DNA from: Valencia hispanica
Taxonomy: Eukaryota > Chordata > Actinopteri > Cyprinodontiformes > Valenciidae
Reading direction: 5' to 3'
Assembly (NCBI GenBank): GCA_963556495.2
Contig: OY747722.1
Location: 22,521,001 to 22,585,000 of the forward strand
Length of the DNA stretch: 64,000 nt
Position 1 is the stretch's first letter. Every line of letters begins with the position of its first letter. The notes beneath the pieces were generated by a model. That model saw only the letters and a program-made list of their open reading frames with translations. It did no database searches and had not been told where the DNA came from. This document shows positions 1 through 10,339 of the stretch, in pieces. The position numbers were made by a program, and so were the translations under genes.

Positions 1-514
1 TTTCTGCTTCAAAATTCTACATTTTCCACAGTAAAATTCCTAAATGTTTCAGTTGATTCACGTTCCATTTTTGACATCTTGAAATTGAAATGTTTACAGT
101 GTGTTTGAAGATGATCAAAAACCAAAATAAAAGCTGGTCTCATAACAGAAAAGACAGTGACACTAGTTGGTTGTTTTTTTTTGCAATAGTCCTCTCCTTT
201 TTTTCAAATTCTGATTTGGATCCTGGAGCAAAATAGTTTAGGAATGCATTAATGTGAAAAAATAGTTCAGTTCCTTGCTCTTCGTTTTGTCTTTTGCCAC
301 ACTTTAATGTTTCAGATCCTTGAAACTATTTTGAAATCACACAAACAGTCATTACAACGTACAGTTTTAACTGATGATTTACACAGGGGGAAAGCGATCC
401 AACTCCCCTTTGTTAAGTAATGAATTAACTGTGATAAACCCAAACCACACTCACCCAGGCCTGACTACTGCCGGACCAGTCAAGTAGAACCTCTGTGACA
501 ACATAAAATAAGCT
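1..514. other. AT-rich intergenic DNA, no gene recognised
   Basis: No splice-flanked conserved reading frame, RNA gene or clear repeat was recognised here. The stretch is AT-rich with short homopolymer runs. Confidence 0.5.
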
Positions 515-775
515 ACATCAAGGTCTAAAGAAATTCAAGGACAGATATGAAACTACATCCCTGACATCAATCGGCATGAAAATGGTCACCAACCCATTGT
601 GAAGCTTTTGGGACACACAGTGTCGCAGTGTTGGAACCAGAGTGACGGCCATTATACACAAAAACATGGAACAGTGTTAAGCCTTCCGAGGAGTGGTCAG
701 CCTACTCAGAGAGGACAACAACTCATCCAGGACGTCACAAAAGAACAAAGAACACAAGAAATGTTCGAAAAAAGC
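515..775 (+). mobile_element. Degraded fragment of a Tc1-like transposase gene (family B)
   Basis: The order of motifs matches the N-terminal half of a fish Tc1 transposase gene: a fragment around 'ctccagcgaaccac', then 'ccattatccacaaa' and 'cgactcatccagga' type words, all present here in diverged form. The reading frame is broken and only the DNA-binding (paired-like helix-turn-helix) portion is represented. A second fragment of the same family lies at about 45400-45640. Family naming is from memory of teleost repeats, not a database match. Confidence 0.55.
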
Positions 776-1304
776 TTAAATTGTTCATCTTGATCACTCT
801 CTTTCCTCTCAGCTTTAATGTACTCCCACTGTTATTTAGTCGTTTCTCACGTCTCATTTTTGTGTCTTTGCATTGTTTGTTGTGGCGTGTTAGGAAATAA
901 GGAGCTGACGTAAACGAGCTGGTGTCTTGCGGTGAGACTCTCTGCAGCGCTCGCTTCCGCAGCTGAAGGGCAGAGGGACGTGGAAACCCCCACACTGCAC
1001 CTGTGAACCAAAAACCTGCTCTGTGCTGTGATCCTTCTTCTTCTTTATCCACTTCCTGCTGGGAGGAAACTGACTCACAATACGTGTCAAGCAACTTCCT
1101 GAAGTGCCTTCAGTTCCAGAGATCTGTAGTGGTGGAGAACTTTAAATTGCCCTTTTTATGAAAGGCTCATCGGAGGAACACACGGTGCAATGCATAGGCC
1201 ACAAAAGTGCTTTTTGGTGTATGTCTCTACCAGCTTTACTTGTAGAGAGACTGGGAGCTCATTTAGATTTTAAGTTTTGCCATAAATCCTCCGCAGGATT
1301 CAGA
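776..1304. other. Intergenic DNA, nothing recognised
   Basis: Short overlapping frames occur on the minus strand, but none has recognisable domains or splice context. No repeat was recognised. Confidence 0.45.
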
Positions 1305-1795
1305 TCAGAACTTTGACTTAGCCCTTCTAACACTTTGATCGAAACCAGTCCATTGTAACTCTGGGCTGTGTGCTTAGGGTGATCGTCCGGGCAGCTTCTT
1401 TTTTCCTGCGACGGGAAAGCCCACGGCACGATGCTGCCACCACCATTTTTTTACGGTGGGTGTGGAGCGTTCAGACGGGTGTGCAGTGGTAGTTTTCCAG
1501 TTCTGCGTGTTGTCCAAGACGCTTAATTTTGGTCTCATCTACTGCCTTCTTCCACATGTTTGCTGTGTCTCCTGCATGGCTTGAGGCAAACTGCAAACAG
1601 GACTAGGCTTTCTTCTTTCCACCCTTGCAAAAAGGCCAGATTTGTGGAGTACATGACTAATTCCTTTATCTAGCAACTGATTCCCCCAACTGAGCTGTGG
1701 ATCTCTGCATCTCCTCCATAGTTACCATGGCATTTGCTGCTCCTCTGATAAATGCTCTACTAGCCCGGCCAGTCAGCTAAACATAGCCCACAGGT
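1305..1795 (-). mobile_element. Degraded Tc1-like transposon fragment (family A), reverse orientation
   Basis: Read on the minus strand this is the middle of a common teleost Tc1-like element. Recognisable words on the plus strand are the 'cacgatgctgccaccaccat' region, 'cttcttccacatgtttgctg', 'gccagatttgtggagt' and 'ctgagctgtggatctctgca'. Indels and stops destroy the transposase frame. Many other pieces of this family lie in the window (for example 19397-19950, 25840-26520, 47790-48370, 49944-50640 and 63424-64000). Confidence 0.7.
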
Positions 1796-2597
1796 GTAGG
1801 ATTCTGACTTTAAAGACAGACCCTCGCTGTATCCTTTGTTTGCCTTGAAAAGAAGTAATGTGGGAACCACAAGACCCACCATGACAGTTCCAAGTGTTCA
1901 GAGCTGAGTCACATTGCGCTGTGTGACTGTTGTTTTACGAGCATCCTAATGTATTCAAAAGGGGCAAACAATGGGCTTAATGACTGCGTAGCCGCATGTA
2001 ACACGCAGCACAGGATTAGGGATAAAATAGGGGGGAGAAGCCCACCAGAAATATACGTAGCACAGCGGAGAACAAAAGGATTAGGCATTTAATGTGGAAC
2101 AACAAGCTGACTGTAAATACAGGTCAAAACTGCCTCATTAGGCTACTCCACACACAGATTTGTGAAGCACTAGGAAGCAGGGTCACACATTATTTTCATG
2201 AGAGAGACCTAAAAACTCGGAATATTAAATTATCTTCTCAAGGGGGATTACGGCAAAAAACACAAGACACGCATTGTTTCTTTTTGGTACACATGAATAA
2301 AGTTTCATCATGGTTTTATTAGGGTAACAGAGCTTGTTGGATCTGCAGAGTTCTGTAAATGCAGCTGCAGACTGAATAAAGCTGTCAGTTTTTCTGTGTA
2401 GGAGTGAAAATGGGAACAGTCCTTCTGAGTGAGGGGTGTTGGCTGACCAGCGAGCCACTCAGATGACTCAGATGGCTTTTGTAGCACATTAATGTACTGT
2501 GCACATAGTGTGCATAGGAGCAAATCTAAGGAGCTGGTGATTTTTATTTTAGCTGGGTTTTTTTTGTCTGTTCTCATGAAAACACACAAGGTATAAC
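1796..2597. other. Intergenic DNA, nothing recognised
   Basis: AT-rich sequence without a supportable gene. Short open frames near 2092-2590 overlap on both strands and look random. Confidence 0.45.
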
Positions 2598-2890
2598 AAT
2601 GCCTTGCGAAAGTTTCCCCCTCCCTTTACTCTGATACACTTAAAGAAAATCCAATGAGAGCATGTTTAGCTTGTTTAGAAATATATAGAAAATGTTACTT
2701 GAAATGAGGATAACAAGCAGATTAAAATATGACTTGCTACACACACCACAGACAAACAAGTAACAGTGCTTTGCTAAAGTTTTTTGTTCATGCATTTTTA
2801 GGTTATAACCTCAAATTTTACAGTATTTCACTTTAACTTTATGTGACTGATTAACATCTGGATTACTTTAAAGAATAAAATCTGAGTAGT
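2598..2890 (+). mobile_element. Two diverged Tc1-family-A terminal fragments
   Basis: Two starts resembling the terminal inverted repeat 'cagtgccttgcaaaagt' are seen near 2598 and 2763. They are followed by words typical of the subterminal part ('cctttactctgatac', 'ggttataacctcaaa', 'tgtgactgattaacatc'). Both are heavily decayed and non-coding. Confidence 0.5.
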
Positions 2891-3032
2891 GATAAGAGTT
2901 GAAAGAAGCTACAGGAAGCCATTTGTAAGGTTTGATATATGCAATTAGGGGACATAGCTAATCCCCATGACGGTGGAGGAGGATAATTTTTTTCCCCTTT
3001 TGTTTAAATTTCATATTAGCTTCAAATATATA

Positions 3033-3200
3033 ACGACCGTGGCTGTGATGGTAGGAATTTGTCCCGTAATCAGTGGATTGCCGGTTAGAATCCGTGCTCT
3101 GTCTCGGTTGTTGTGTCCTTGGGCAAAACACTTCACCCGCCTTGCCTGCTGGTGGTGGTCACAGGGCCCGGTGGGGCCAGTGTGTCTTTTATTACAGGAC
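3033..3200 (+). repeat. tRNA-derived SINE fragment
   Basis: The head contains a polymerase III box-A-like 'gtggctgtgatggtagga' and a box-B-like 'gccggttagaatccgtgc'. These are followed by the conserved SINE body 'gtccttgggcaaaacactt' and 'cacccgccttgcctgctgg'. This is a familiar teleost SINE arrangement. The 3' half is missing or diverged. A reverse copy of a related SINE lies at 32428-32592. Confidence 0.75.
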
Positions 3201-3483
3201 ATGACACATGTTTCTATACCATTGCTTAAGCAACAGAAATATGAACAGTTTCACTTCTGATGCAATTTGTTTGGTGCTTTTAATCAGACATTGTGGCATA
3301 TTGCAAAATGTGTGTTAATTCAGCAGTTTTACACCATTTTTACCCTAGAGTGTGATTCTTTCAAAACATATACATGCTGGACTTTTTCAAATTTTTTAAT
3401 TTAAACCAAATTGAAAACAAACTGGTGATAAAACCATTACGTTAAAAATGGGGTCTGTTCTAACTGCAAAAGCCAAGGTTGCA

Positions 3484-3880
3484 GTGCATTAGAAGAGTAT
3501 TCATTCCCCTTTAACTTTTTCATAATCTGTTTTATTGCAACCACAAACCCCAATGTGTTGCATTTGGGTTTTATGTGTTAGACACAAAGTACTGCATCAT
3601 TGGAAAGTAGTAGGAAATAGACGTATAGTTTTTTTTTTTTCTAAGTAAAAATCTATAAAGCATAGTTATATTTTTCATCTGATCCTTTGTGCCCTCCCTT
3701 CTAATGCTGCCCTGGTCAACTGCCCATCTTACCCATATCATAAACCACAAATGGGTCAAGTCAATTGTCCAGACCTAAATCAATTGAGAATCTGTTGTAA
3801 GACTTGAAAACTGCTCTCCATCCAGTTATCTATTTGGCAAAGAATGATGGGCAAAGGTTTCAGTCCGTGATTGTGCACAG
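3484..3880 (+). mobile_element. Internally deleted Tc1-family-A remnant
   Basis: The left part matches the subterminal region ('gtattcattccccttta', 'ggttttatgtgttagacac'). The right part matches the end of the transposase gene ('tccagacctaaatcaattga', 'cttgaaaactgctctccatc'). The catalytic middle is absent, so this is a non-coding deletion derivative. Confidence 0.6.
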
Positions 3881-4019
3881 ATAGGAGACTTGCATGTGTA
3901 AGGTCACAAGGTATGAATATGAAGCTACATTTGATCTACCCTGGTTTTATTCAGATTCATTTAGGTTAGTAGGTCAACTGTAAAAAAGAAAAAAAAAACT
4001 GTCAGTAGCAGTAGTTTGT

Positions 4020-4740
4020 TTCAGTGGCCCTTTCCTTTTTCGCGGGAACATTAAAATAGTTTCCCTCTGCGTAGAGGGAGAGAAAGTCTTCCCGCTCACG
4101 TTGCAGCTCAACGTGACTGGAAGATACGGGAGAGGTGCCAATATCAAACGTGATGTAAGTGCTACACGAGTATGTGTGTCACATTAGAGGAAGAAGGAGG
4201 GAAATGGTCGCCCGATGCCAAAATATTTGACCTAGTTTCGGCCGCTCGTAGAGAAGAGGAGGAGGCGCTGCAAGCGAGGACAAGCAGAAAGGTTGGACTG
4301 GAGCTGGAGAGCATTTTCGTTTGAAATCGAGGTAATCAAATTCATCAGCTCTAACGATGCGTGAGAATCTCATGCGCTAACTGCGTCTTCTTGCAGCTTT
4401 GCAGGGAGCTAACGCCGCGTTTACTGGCGGTGAGAGTTTGGAGCTGCGCTCCATTCACCTCGAGCCTCAGCACCGAGAGTGACTGTTTTGACGGAAACCA
4501 CGTGACCGTCTCCTTCTCGTAGGACGTCCACCCTGTCTCCTGAGTCCACAACAAACCAGTCACTCAGATAAGAGGGCTAAAACTATCCTTTCGTGGGCAG
4601 TGACTCTTGGAGCTTGACAACGTGACAGTGTTTATATCCACGGCGTGTTGTCACCTACATCACTCCTCGGGACTCGGAGACTATTTTTCATCATTCGTGG
4701 GCAAAAACCTCATATTAAGATATTTACGCCGATGGTAAGA
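4020..4740 (+). promoter_or_regulatory. CpG-dense promoter region and candidate non-coding first exon of the CDK-inhibitor gene
   Basis: CpG dinucleotides are frequent here against an AT-rich background, as in a vertebrate promoter island, with more CpG at about 4930-5300. A perfect E-box CACGTG lies at 4499-4504. A strong splice donor (gatg|gtaaga) occurs at 4734/4735, and the inhibitor's coding exon has a good acceptor at 6778-6779. The simplest reading is that an untranslated first exon ends at 4734 and is joined to 6780. The transcription start cannot be fixed from sequence. Confidence 0.4.
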
Positions 4741-4898
4741 GATTTTCTTATATTTTTATTGCCTGTATGTGAATGTACAAGTTTATTGCGCACAAAACAA
4801 GTTGACGCTTGGTTGTTTTACCACCCCAATTTCTCATTTCTTTTCTATTTAAACTGTGTTGATACGCATGAACTGGCCCTATTTGTCAGTGTTATTGT

Positions 4899-4922
4899 TA
4901 TATATATATATATATATATATA
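4899..4922. repeat. (TA)n microsatellite
   Basis: Twelve uninterrupted TA units. Confidence 0.95.
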
Positions 4923-5226
4923 AGAGGATATCGCGTGTGTTGTGCAGTAAAGAGGATGTTGACACGATGCGGAGTGTTTCTACGTCGTATCTCATTAACC
5001 CACATCCTCTGTGAATCTAACTGCGTCACTCCGCTCAGCCCGAGATTTGACCTCCTGTTATTGCGCCGTGTTCAGCGCCGTTTCCCCCCCCCATTGTATT
5101 TATTCGGCGTGGGCAGAAAGTGTGGATGTTTAATTGTACGTGTTTTGTTAGATTAACTTCTGTTAGTTTTCCGGAGGTTTTTGGGAACTTTCTAACCGTT
5201 AGTCTAGAAACGGGGACACCGAAAGC

Positions 5227-5234
<8 letters not shown>

Positions 5235-5260
<26 letters not shown>
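5235..5260. repeat. (CA)n microsatellite
   Basis: About thirteen uninterrupted CA units, preceded by a short CG run. Confidence 0.95.
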
Positions 5261-5261
<1 letters not shown>

Positions 5262-5299
5262 CGCTAACAACTTTCACTCGCACTGATAAGCCTCAAGCG

Positions 5300-6779
5300 A
5301 GAAAAACAACGTAGAAAAAATGTTTTAAAACCATATAAAAATGCCTAAAACTCGCATTTATAAGCTTTTTAGGGAGTGTCGTGTTAACTTTGAGGCGTGG
5401 TTTTTCTGAGTGCTGTTTTTACAAATTCTGTACATTTTGTACTGGATGTGTCAAACCACTGAAGCATCGCTTAAATCCTCCTCCCGTGGACCCCTCAGGG
5501 GCCCAAGATTTCTGCCTTCACACCATTACGGTCCCTAGTTAGATAGTTTTATGCTCACCATCTTACAGTTCAGGTTATGCTTCACAGCTAAACAAGAAGA
5601 GTTTGTGCAAAGTTGACAAACAACTGCTCATCCCAGATGCCTTTATTTATTAATCGGAACATTTGGCCCACCAGAGGAGATTCAGTTTTAACTATAATTT
5701 GAAAAAAAAAAAAACATGTTTAAAAAAGCGGTGTAAAGTATTCCACTCCAGGTTAGACTACTCCTTATGTTGCACTTTTTATGCTTTCTTCCATTCCTTT
5801 TTTCCACTTTGTTTGTAAACAATAAACACTTGTCAGTGTATTTTTGTTTGCAGGAGTACGTATTTTCAGGAAATACCTAAATAGTGATTGAAATGCTTAA
5901 ATGTGGGAAAAAATATTTTTGTGTGCTATTTTCTATAAACTGTCAGAGATACCTTTCTGTGTTCGTTGAGTCTTATGAAATGACTGAATCTGACCCCCCT
6001 GAAAAGCTTTATATTCATATTTAGTCAATCTCAAATTGTATTTTAAAGAATTTAGCACGTTTAGGCAGTAGCAAACAAAGTGTTATTAGCTGCTAAAGTT
6101 AGTCAGCCCCTGTTTTTTCTTTTTTCTACCAAGTGCCAAAAACATTTTTTAAAAGCAAAAAGACACTTGAGACGTCATGGTGACAGTATAGTCGGGTCAC
6201 TATTGCAGAGATAATTCAAATAAAAGGTGAATGAGGGAAGGAGATCCAGTTCCCTTCTCGTCAAGCTCCTAATTTGGGTTGTCCAGGTCGACTGATCGTA
6301 TAAACCAGCATAGTTAGCCCCAGCTGACCCAGTTCGTCTTTCTGCCTGACTCCATTCGACTACTTTAGAGTCAGCTGAAGGTATAAGTTAGCTTTATTCA
6401 CAGAGAGCTAAAAAAAAAAAAAAAAGTTGGAGCTCCATCTAGGAATTCAGCTGTACTGCTCTAATTAGCTGTGGCAGAGGGGGAATGTAGGAAACATTCC
6501 TCATCAAAAGCTGCCATGGACCTCTCCTGTGTGACCTTTGACTGGCAGGCTCCAGAGCAGGTGGAGACTCTGGGCTCTTTTTGACACAGCTGGTCAGGCG
6601 GCGAACGTGGTTGGAGATTTATTTGGTGTTAGTTCACGTACCTGCTGGTGCAGTAATTGCTCAGCAGGTTCGACCACATGCGTTTTTGCTCCACGAACGG
6701 GGCAAACCATGTGCCGTTTGTGGGGGCGACGCCCAGTTCACTCTTCGAGAACGTTATATTTGGCTTGTTCTCCCAACAG
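5300..6779 (+). other. Presumed intron 1 of the CDK-inhibitor gene
   Basis: AT-rich sequence with A-runs and no recognised exon. It ends in a pyrimidine-rich acceptor (ttgttctcccaacag) at 6779. It holds a 10-bp palindrome aaacatgttt at 5712-5721, which fits a p53 half-site but has no visible second half-site. Confidence 0.4.
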
Positions 6780-6783
6780 GGAC

Positions 6784-7430
6784 ATGGTGATGGCTTCTGC
6801 ATCAGCATCGTCCGGAGGAACCATGACATCTGATCTGGAGAGCGCAAACCTCCAAGGCATCGACACCCTGAAGCTGAAGGTAGGGCCCGTGCAGAGAAAC
6901 CTCTTCGGCCCCGTCGACCACCAGCAGCTCCAGCAGGACTTCCAGCAGCTGCTCCGTATGAGCGTGGAGGTCGCCAACAAGCGCTGGAACTTCGACTTCC
7001 AGAGAGACGTGCCGGGAGAGGGCGACGACGTGGAGTGGGTGGAGCTCAGGTGCCAGGACGTGCCGGCGTTTTACCGGACCTGCTCGGCGAGGCCCGGAGT
7101 CCTAACGAGGAAAACGGCCAGGAGCAGCTCATTGTCGTCGGAGGACGGCTCTCCCGTCTCCAGCAGCTCGTCTGGCTCTGGGGACGAGTACCTGGAGGTG
7201 ACCACTAGAGAGTGCTACCCACTTCAGCGGCTGGGAAAACGCAGACAGTCTTCAATCACAGGTGGGCCTGCTAAATATATATTTATATGTAATTTTATTC
7301 TTGCAAGATTCACTTTTATTTGTTGTCTGCCTTTAGGAACAATTGAAATATATACATTTGTTTCCTTTCAGATTTCTTTAAGGTGAAAAAGAGGAAACGT
7401 CTGCACTGCAAAACATCCTCTCGGCAGTAG
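6784..7430 (+). CDS. cdkn1d: Cyclin-dependent kinase inhibitor 1 (CIP/KIP family, p21-like with PCNA box)
   Basis: Nuclear inhibitor of cyclin-CDK complexes and PCNA. The coding exons are 6784-7261 and 7372-7430, giving 178 residues. The N-terminal inhibitory domain is clear: RNLFGPVDH at 38-46 is the cyclin-binding motif, and RWNFDF at 67-72 is the CDK-binding segment. An acidic/serine-rich linker follows. The second exon completes a PCNA-interacting box, QSSITDFF at 155-162, and a basic tail (KVKKRKR) that doubles as a nuclear signal. Without this exon the frame runs into intron sequence. In-frame ATGs lie at 6784, 6790 and 6823; the first after the acceptor was chosen. A C-terminal PCNA box is typical of p21 (CDKN1A), but mammalian CDKN1A sits beside SRSF3, not beside slc37a3/dennd2a. 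The DFF box and the N-terminal extension also differ from usual fish p21. I therefore favour the fish paralogue cdkn1d, with cdkn1a as the alternative. Confidence 0.85.
7262..7371 (+). other. Intron separating the two coding exons of the CDK inhibitor
   Basis: The donor is g|gtgggc at 7261/7262 and the acceptor is ttcctttcag at 7371. The phase-1 junction creates the aspartate of the PCNA box. The intron is 110 bp. Confidence 0.85.
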
Positions 7431-7667
7431 AGAAGTGCAACAATCTCCACAGGAACATCACTAAGTGGTCTCCAGCGCTCTACACCCAACCCAATATAGA
7501 TCATATGTATATATGTGGCAATTTATAACAGACTGTTTATAAACTCATCCAATGTTGGGCCTTAAAACTTCGGACTTAACCTCGCATTTAATTTTCAGCA
7601 CAAGGAAGCTACCTTTCTTTTTTTAGTCAAGCTCTGACTTTAGTTTTATTTGGATAAATATTTTATA

Positions 7668-7673
7668 TGTATG

Positions 7674-7736
<63 letters not shown>

Positions 7737-7737
7737 T
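7668..7737. repeat. (TA)n/(TG)n microsatellite
   Basis: Starts with TATG units, continues as an uninterrupted TA run of more than 45 bp and ends with a short CA run. Confidence 0.95.
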
Positions 7738-8231
7738 GTATATTTTATATACTGTTTTACTCAGCTTCTTATAATACTGTGAAATAATCTTAAATGCACT
7801 CGTTCAGGATACTCAAACAGAAAAAGGAGGTTAAGGCTCTGTTCGGCTCGAGGCTGACCCTAGTCCCTTTTTTTTTTTTTGCTCCAAGTCATCACAGGTA
7901 ATTGATCAGAGGAGTTACCGCCGGCACGCTCGGCCACACTTAGCCTTTTAGTTTCACCCCGAGGCTCTGAAAGCTCGAGTCAGACCAGGGGTCAAGACCT
8001 CACCCAGGGTTCAAAATGTGGCAGCACGACTGTCATTAGCTCCAGGTTAGAGGTTGGAGGGTGCAGGCTGAGCGTTTCAAATGCTGTACGACAGAGACTC
8101 AAATTTTTAGTATTTTCTATTTATTTTTCCGACAATTAAAGATTGTTGTCCAAAATAATACAAGAAAGTATAAGAATGATAAACCATTGTGCAAAACGAG
8201 GTAAGATAAAGTGCCATAACTCCCAGAATTA

Positions 8232-8440
8232 CAGTGCCTTGCAAAAGCATTCCACATTTTTCACTTCAACCTCAGACTTCAATGTATTTTACTGGGATTT
8301 GACTGAACAGGAAACGGCACATAATGGTGAAGAGGTAGAAAACGTATGCATGCAGTTTAACCTTCAGAAGTCAATTAGTAAATACAGTCTAATATTCTCA
8401 AACAATCTCTCAAAAACTACAAATCCTTTGCAAGGCACTG
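8232..8440 (+). mobile_element. Short non-autonomous Tc1-family-A MITE
   Basis: The left end cagtgccttgcaaaagc at 8232 and the right end gcaaggcactg ending at 8440 are inverted copies of the Tc1-family-A terminus. They enclose 209 bp with no transposase motifs. TA precedes the left end. The right-hand TA is mutated. Confidence 0.75.
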
Positions 8441-10339
8441 GATGCTTTACTCAAGAAGTCATTTTAAACTTCACAGTTTAACAACAAAATAATGTACAAA
8501 TGACAAACTTCTGTTTTTGCTTTGTAATATCTGCATAATATGGGGTTGTGACATCCTATTTGCTGTGTTTTAGTCAGCTTTATGCTTGTAATATGTAGCA
8601 TTTTCCACCTGTTTTTTTTTTTTTATCCATGAAGGGAATGCAGTGTTTTTCTGTTTTCAGAGCTCAGAGAAATCAAACATTTTGGGTCTGCTTTTGTTGT
8701 TTTCCTTCTAAAGAGTTTTCATACGAAGAGTCCAGCTGTCCCCCGCCTGTCCTGTTGCAATGCAGTTCTTTGATTCCACATGCGAGCGTTTGTTACAAGT
8801 TGTAAAAAGATCGAGGTGGCTGAGGCCGTTTGACCAAAGGAATCGATGTGTCAGCATTTCACCGAAACGGATCCCAAACTGGTTCATTTAGGTTTGCAGT
8901 GGTCTTTAAATGGGTTGTTAAGAGTCTGTGACTACACAACCCTCATATCCTGGACTTAAAGCTACCAGGCATTTCAGCAGAATTTGAATTGAAAATAATT
9001 TCCGACATAATTTGTCACCTGTAGAGCATAATGATGTTGGGTTTTTTCGCTATTTTGTTGTAAAACGTTTTTAAATCAAGATCCTCAGGCTTCCATGCAG
9101 ATGTGGCTCTGATGACATCACATTAGGCCACAAAGCAACGTTATTTTGATCATGTCTCATTGTATTTTGTTTTACTTTCTCATCTATCTCTTGTGTTTAC
9201 CAATACAAGCTGATCATCCGAGCTTTTGTGCCTCTTGTGATGTCATTACCCAACATCCAAACATAGAATTACCTGCTTTTCTTCCTCCTTCAGTGTGCTT
9301 TTTAGTGAACTCCTCCAATGGAAATCCACTTTATTACCCAGATGGGTTTTTATTGGCAGTTTTTATTTGTTGAAAAAAAAAAAAAACACACACCACTGGA
9401 TAGTTTCCTTAACAGGATGTTGCAGCACAAATTAAAAGATAAATAGCCATATGCTGGTTTATCCTCTATTGCTACCTCAAAGTTATTAAATAATACAAAC
9501 ACAACAAAAGCAGCTGAGTGTTCATGGGCAATGAAAGTGAAGACTAAAGAGAGATTCGTGTTCTGTTGTGAAACATGAGGTAAAAGAGTCGGTGTGTCAG
9601 AACGGGGGCCCCATGAGAGGTGGGGTGGGGACTGCTGCGTGGGTTTGACTGCTTTTGTTTTGCTTCACTTTTCATGCGACAGCTTTCCCAAAATAGACAG
9701 AGCAGGGGGGGGGGTACAGACTTTAATAGAGGACCGTCTTGAGAAAATGTCACATCCAGCCCCTAATTCTCGCACTTTTTGTCCTGCAGTCTATAATAAA
9801 TCTGTCGCGTCAGTTCTCTTTAGAGTTGTGGTCAAGCATGTTTTAAGTTTTCAAACTGTTGTGGCCTTCTTTAACTTACGTTCAGTTCAGTTCCTAAGTA
9901 TCTAATCAGATAATTTCTAAAATTATATCTTTGCACTATATGATTAAGAACTACTTTTATTGTAGCGATAGAGAAATCTTAAATCAGACAAAGGACAGCA
10001 GAAGAACTTCGGACTGACACTTTCAGCTTATTGTTGCCACATTATTCTTTAACATCGAACAAAAAGAAGAAATCTTTTTCTAAAGCATGCAAAGTATTCT
10101 TTTGCAGCTTTAACAAGTGTTTTCTATTTTATTTTGTACATGCATGAATGTAAGATGTTTGTACACCATTTGTAATAATTCAATGTAATTTAATGCTGGT
10201 CTATGTATCTGCATTGTGTAAAGATGTAGCTTTTGTATCACATCTTTTTGGATAATATTTGTATCGTTGCCCTCCTGCTTTTCACAAAACATGTTTCATT
10301 TGGTTTGTTTCAACAATAAATAAATATATTGATAAATCG

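Larger units (their letters stand above)
7431..10324 (+). other. Probable long 3' UTR of the CDK-inhibitor gene ending at tandem poly(A) signals
   Basis: After the stop at 7430 there is no further recognised coding sequence. The stretch 10080-10330 has the AT-rich look of a vertebrate 3' UTR end and closes with overlapping signals aataaataaa at 10315-10324. A (TA)n tract and a Tc1 MITE lie inside. The transcript end is inferred only; an earlier cleavage site cannot be excluded. Confidence 0.35.

Noticed and set aside
3033..3110. A functional tRNA gene
   Set aside because: Box A and box B are diverged, and the following body is SINE sequence. No cloverleaf with paired acceptor stem was apparent.
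5712..5721. aaacatgttt as a p53 response element in the CDK-inhibitor intron
   Set aside because: It is only one half-site. No second half-site is visible within a usable distance, and such 10-mers are common in AT-rich DNA.
6538..6783. In-frame 5' extension of the CDK-inhibitor frame (start at 6538)
   Set aside because: A strong splice acceptor at 6779 lies between it and the conserved domain, and the extension has no similarity to the family.
7262..7386. C-terminal extension of the same frame through the intron
   Set aside because: It encodes a hydrophobic tail with no family match. Splicing to 7372 restores a perfect PCNA box.
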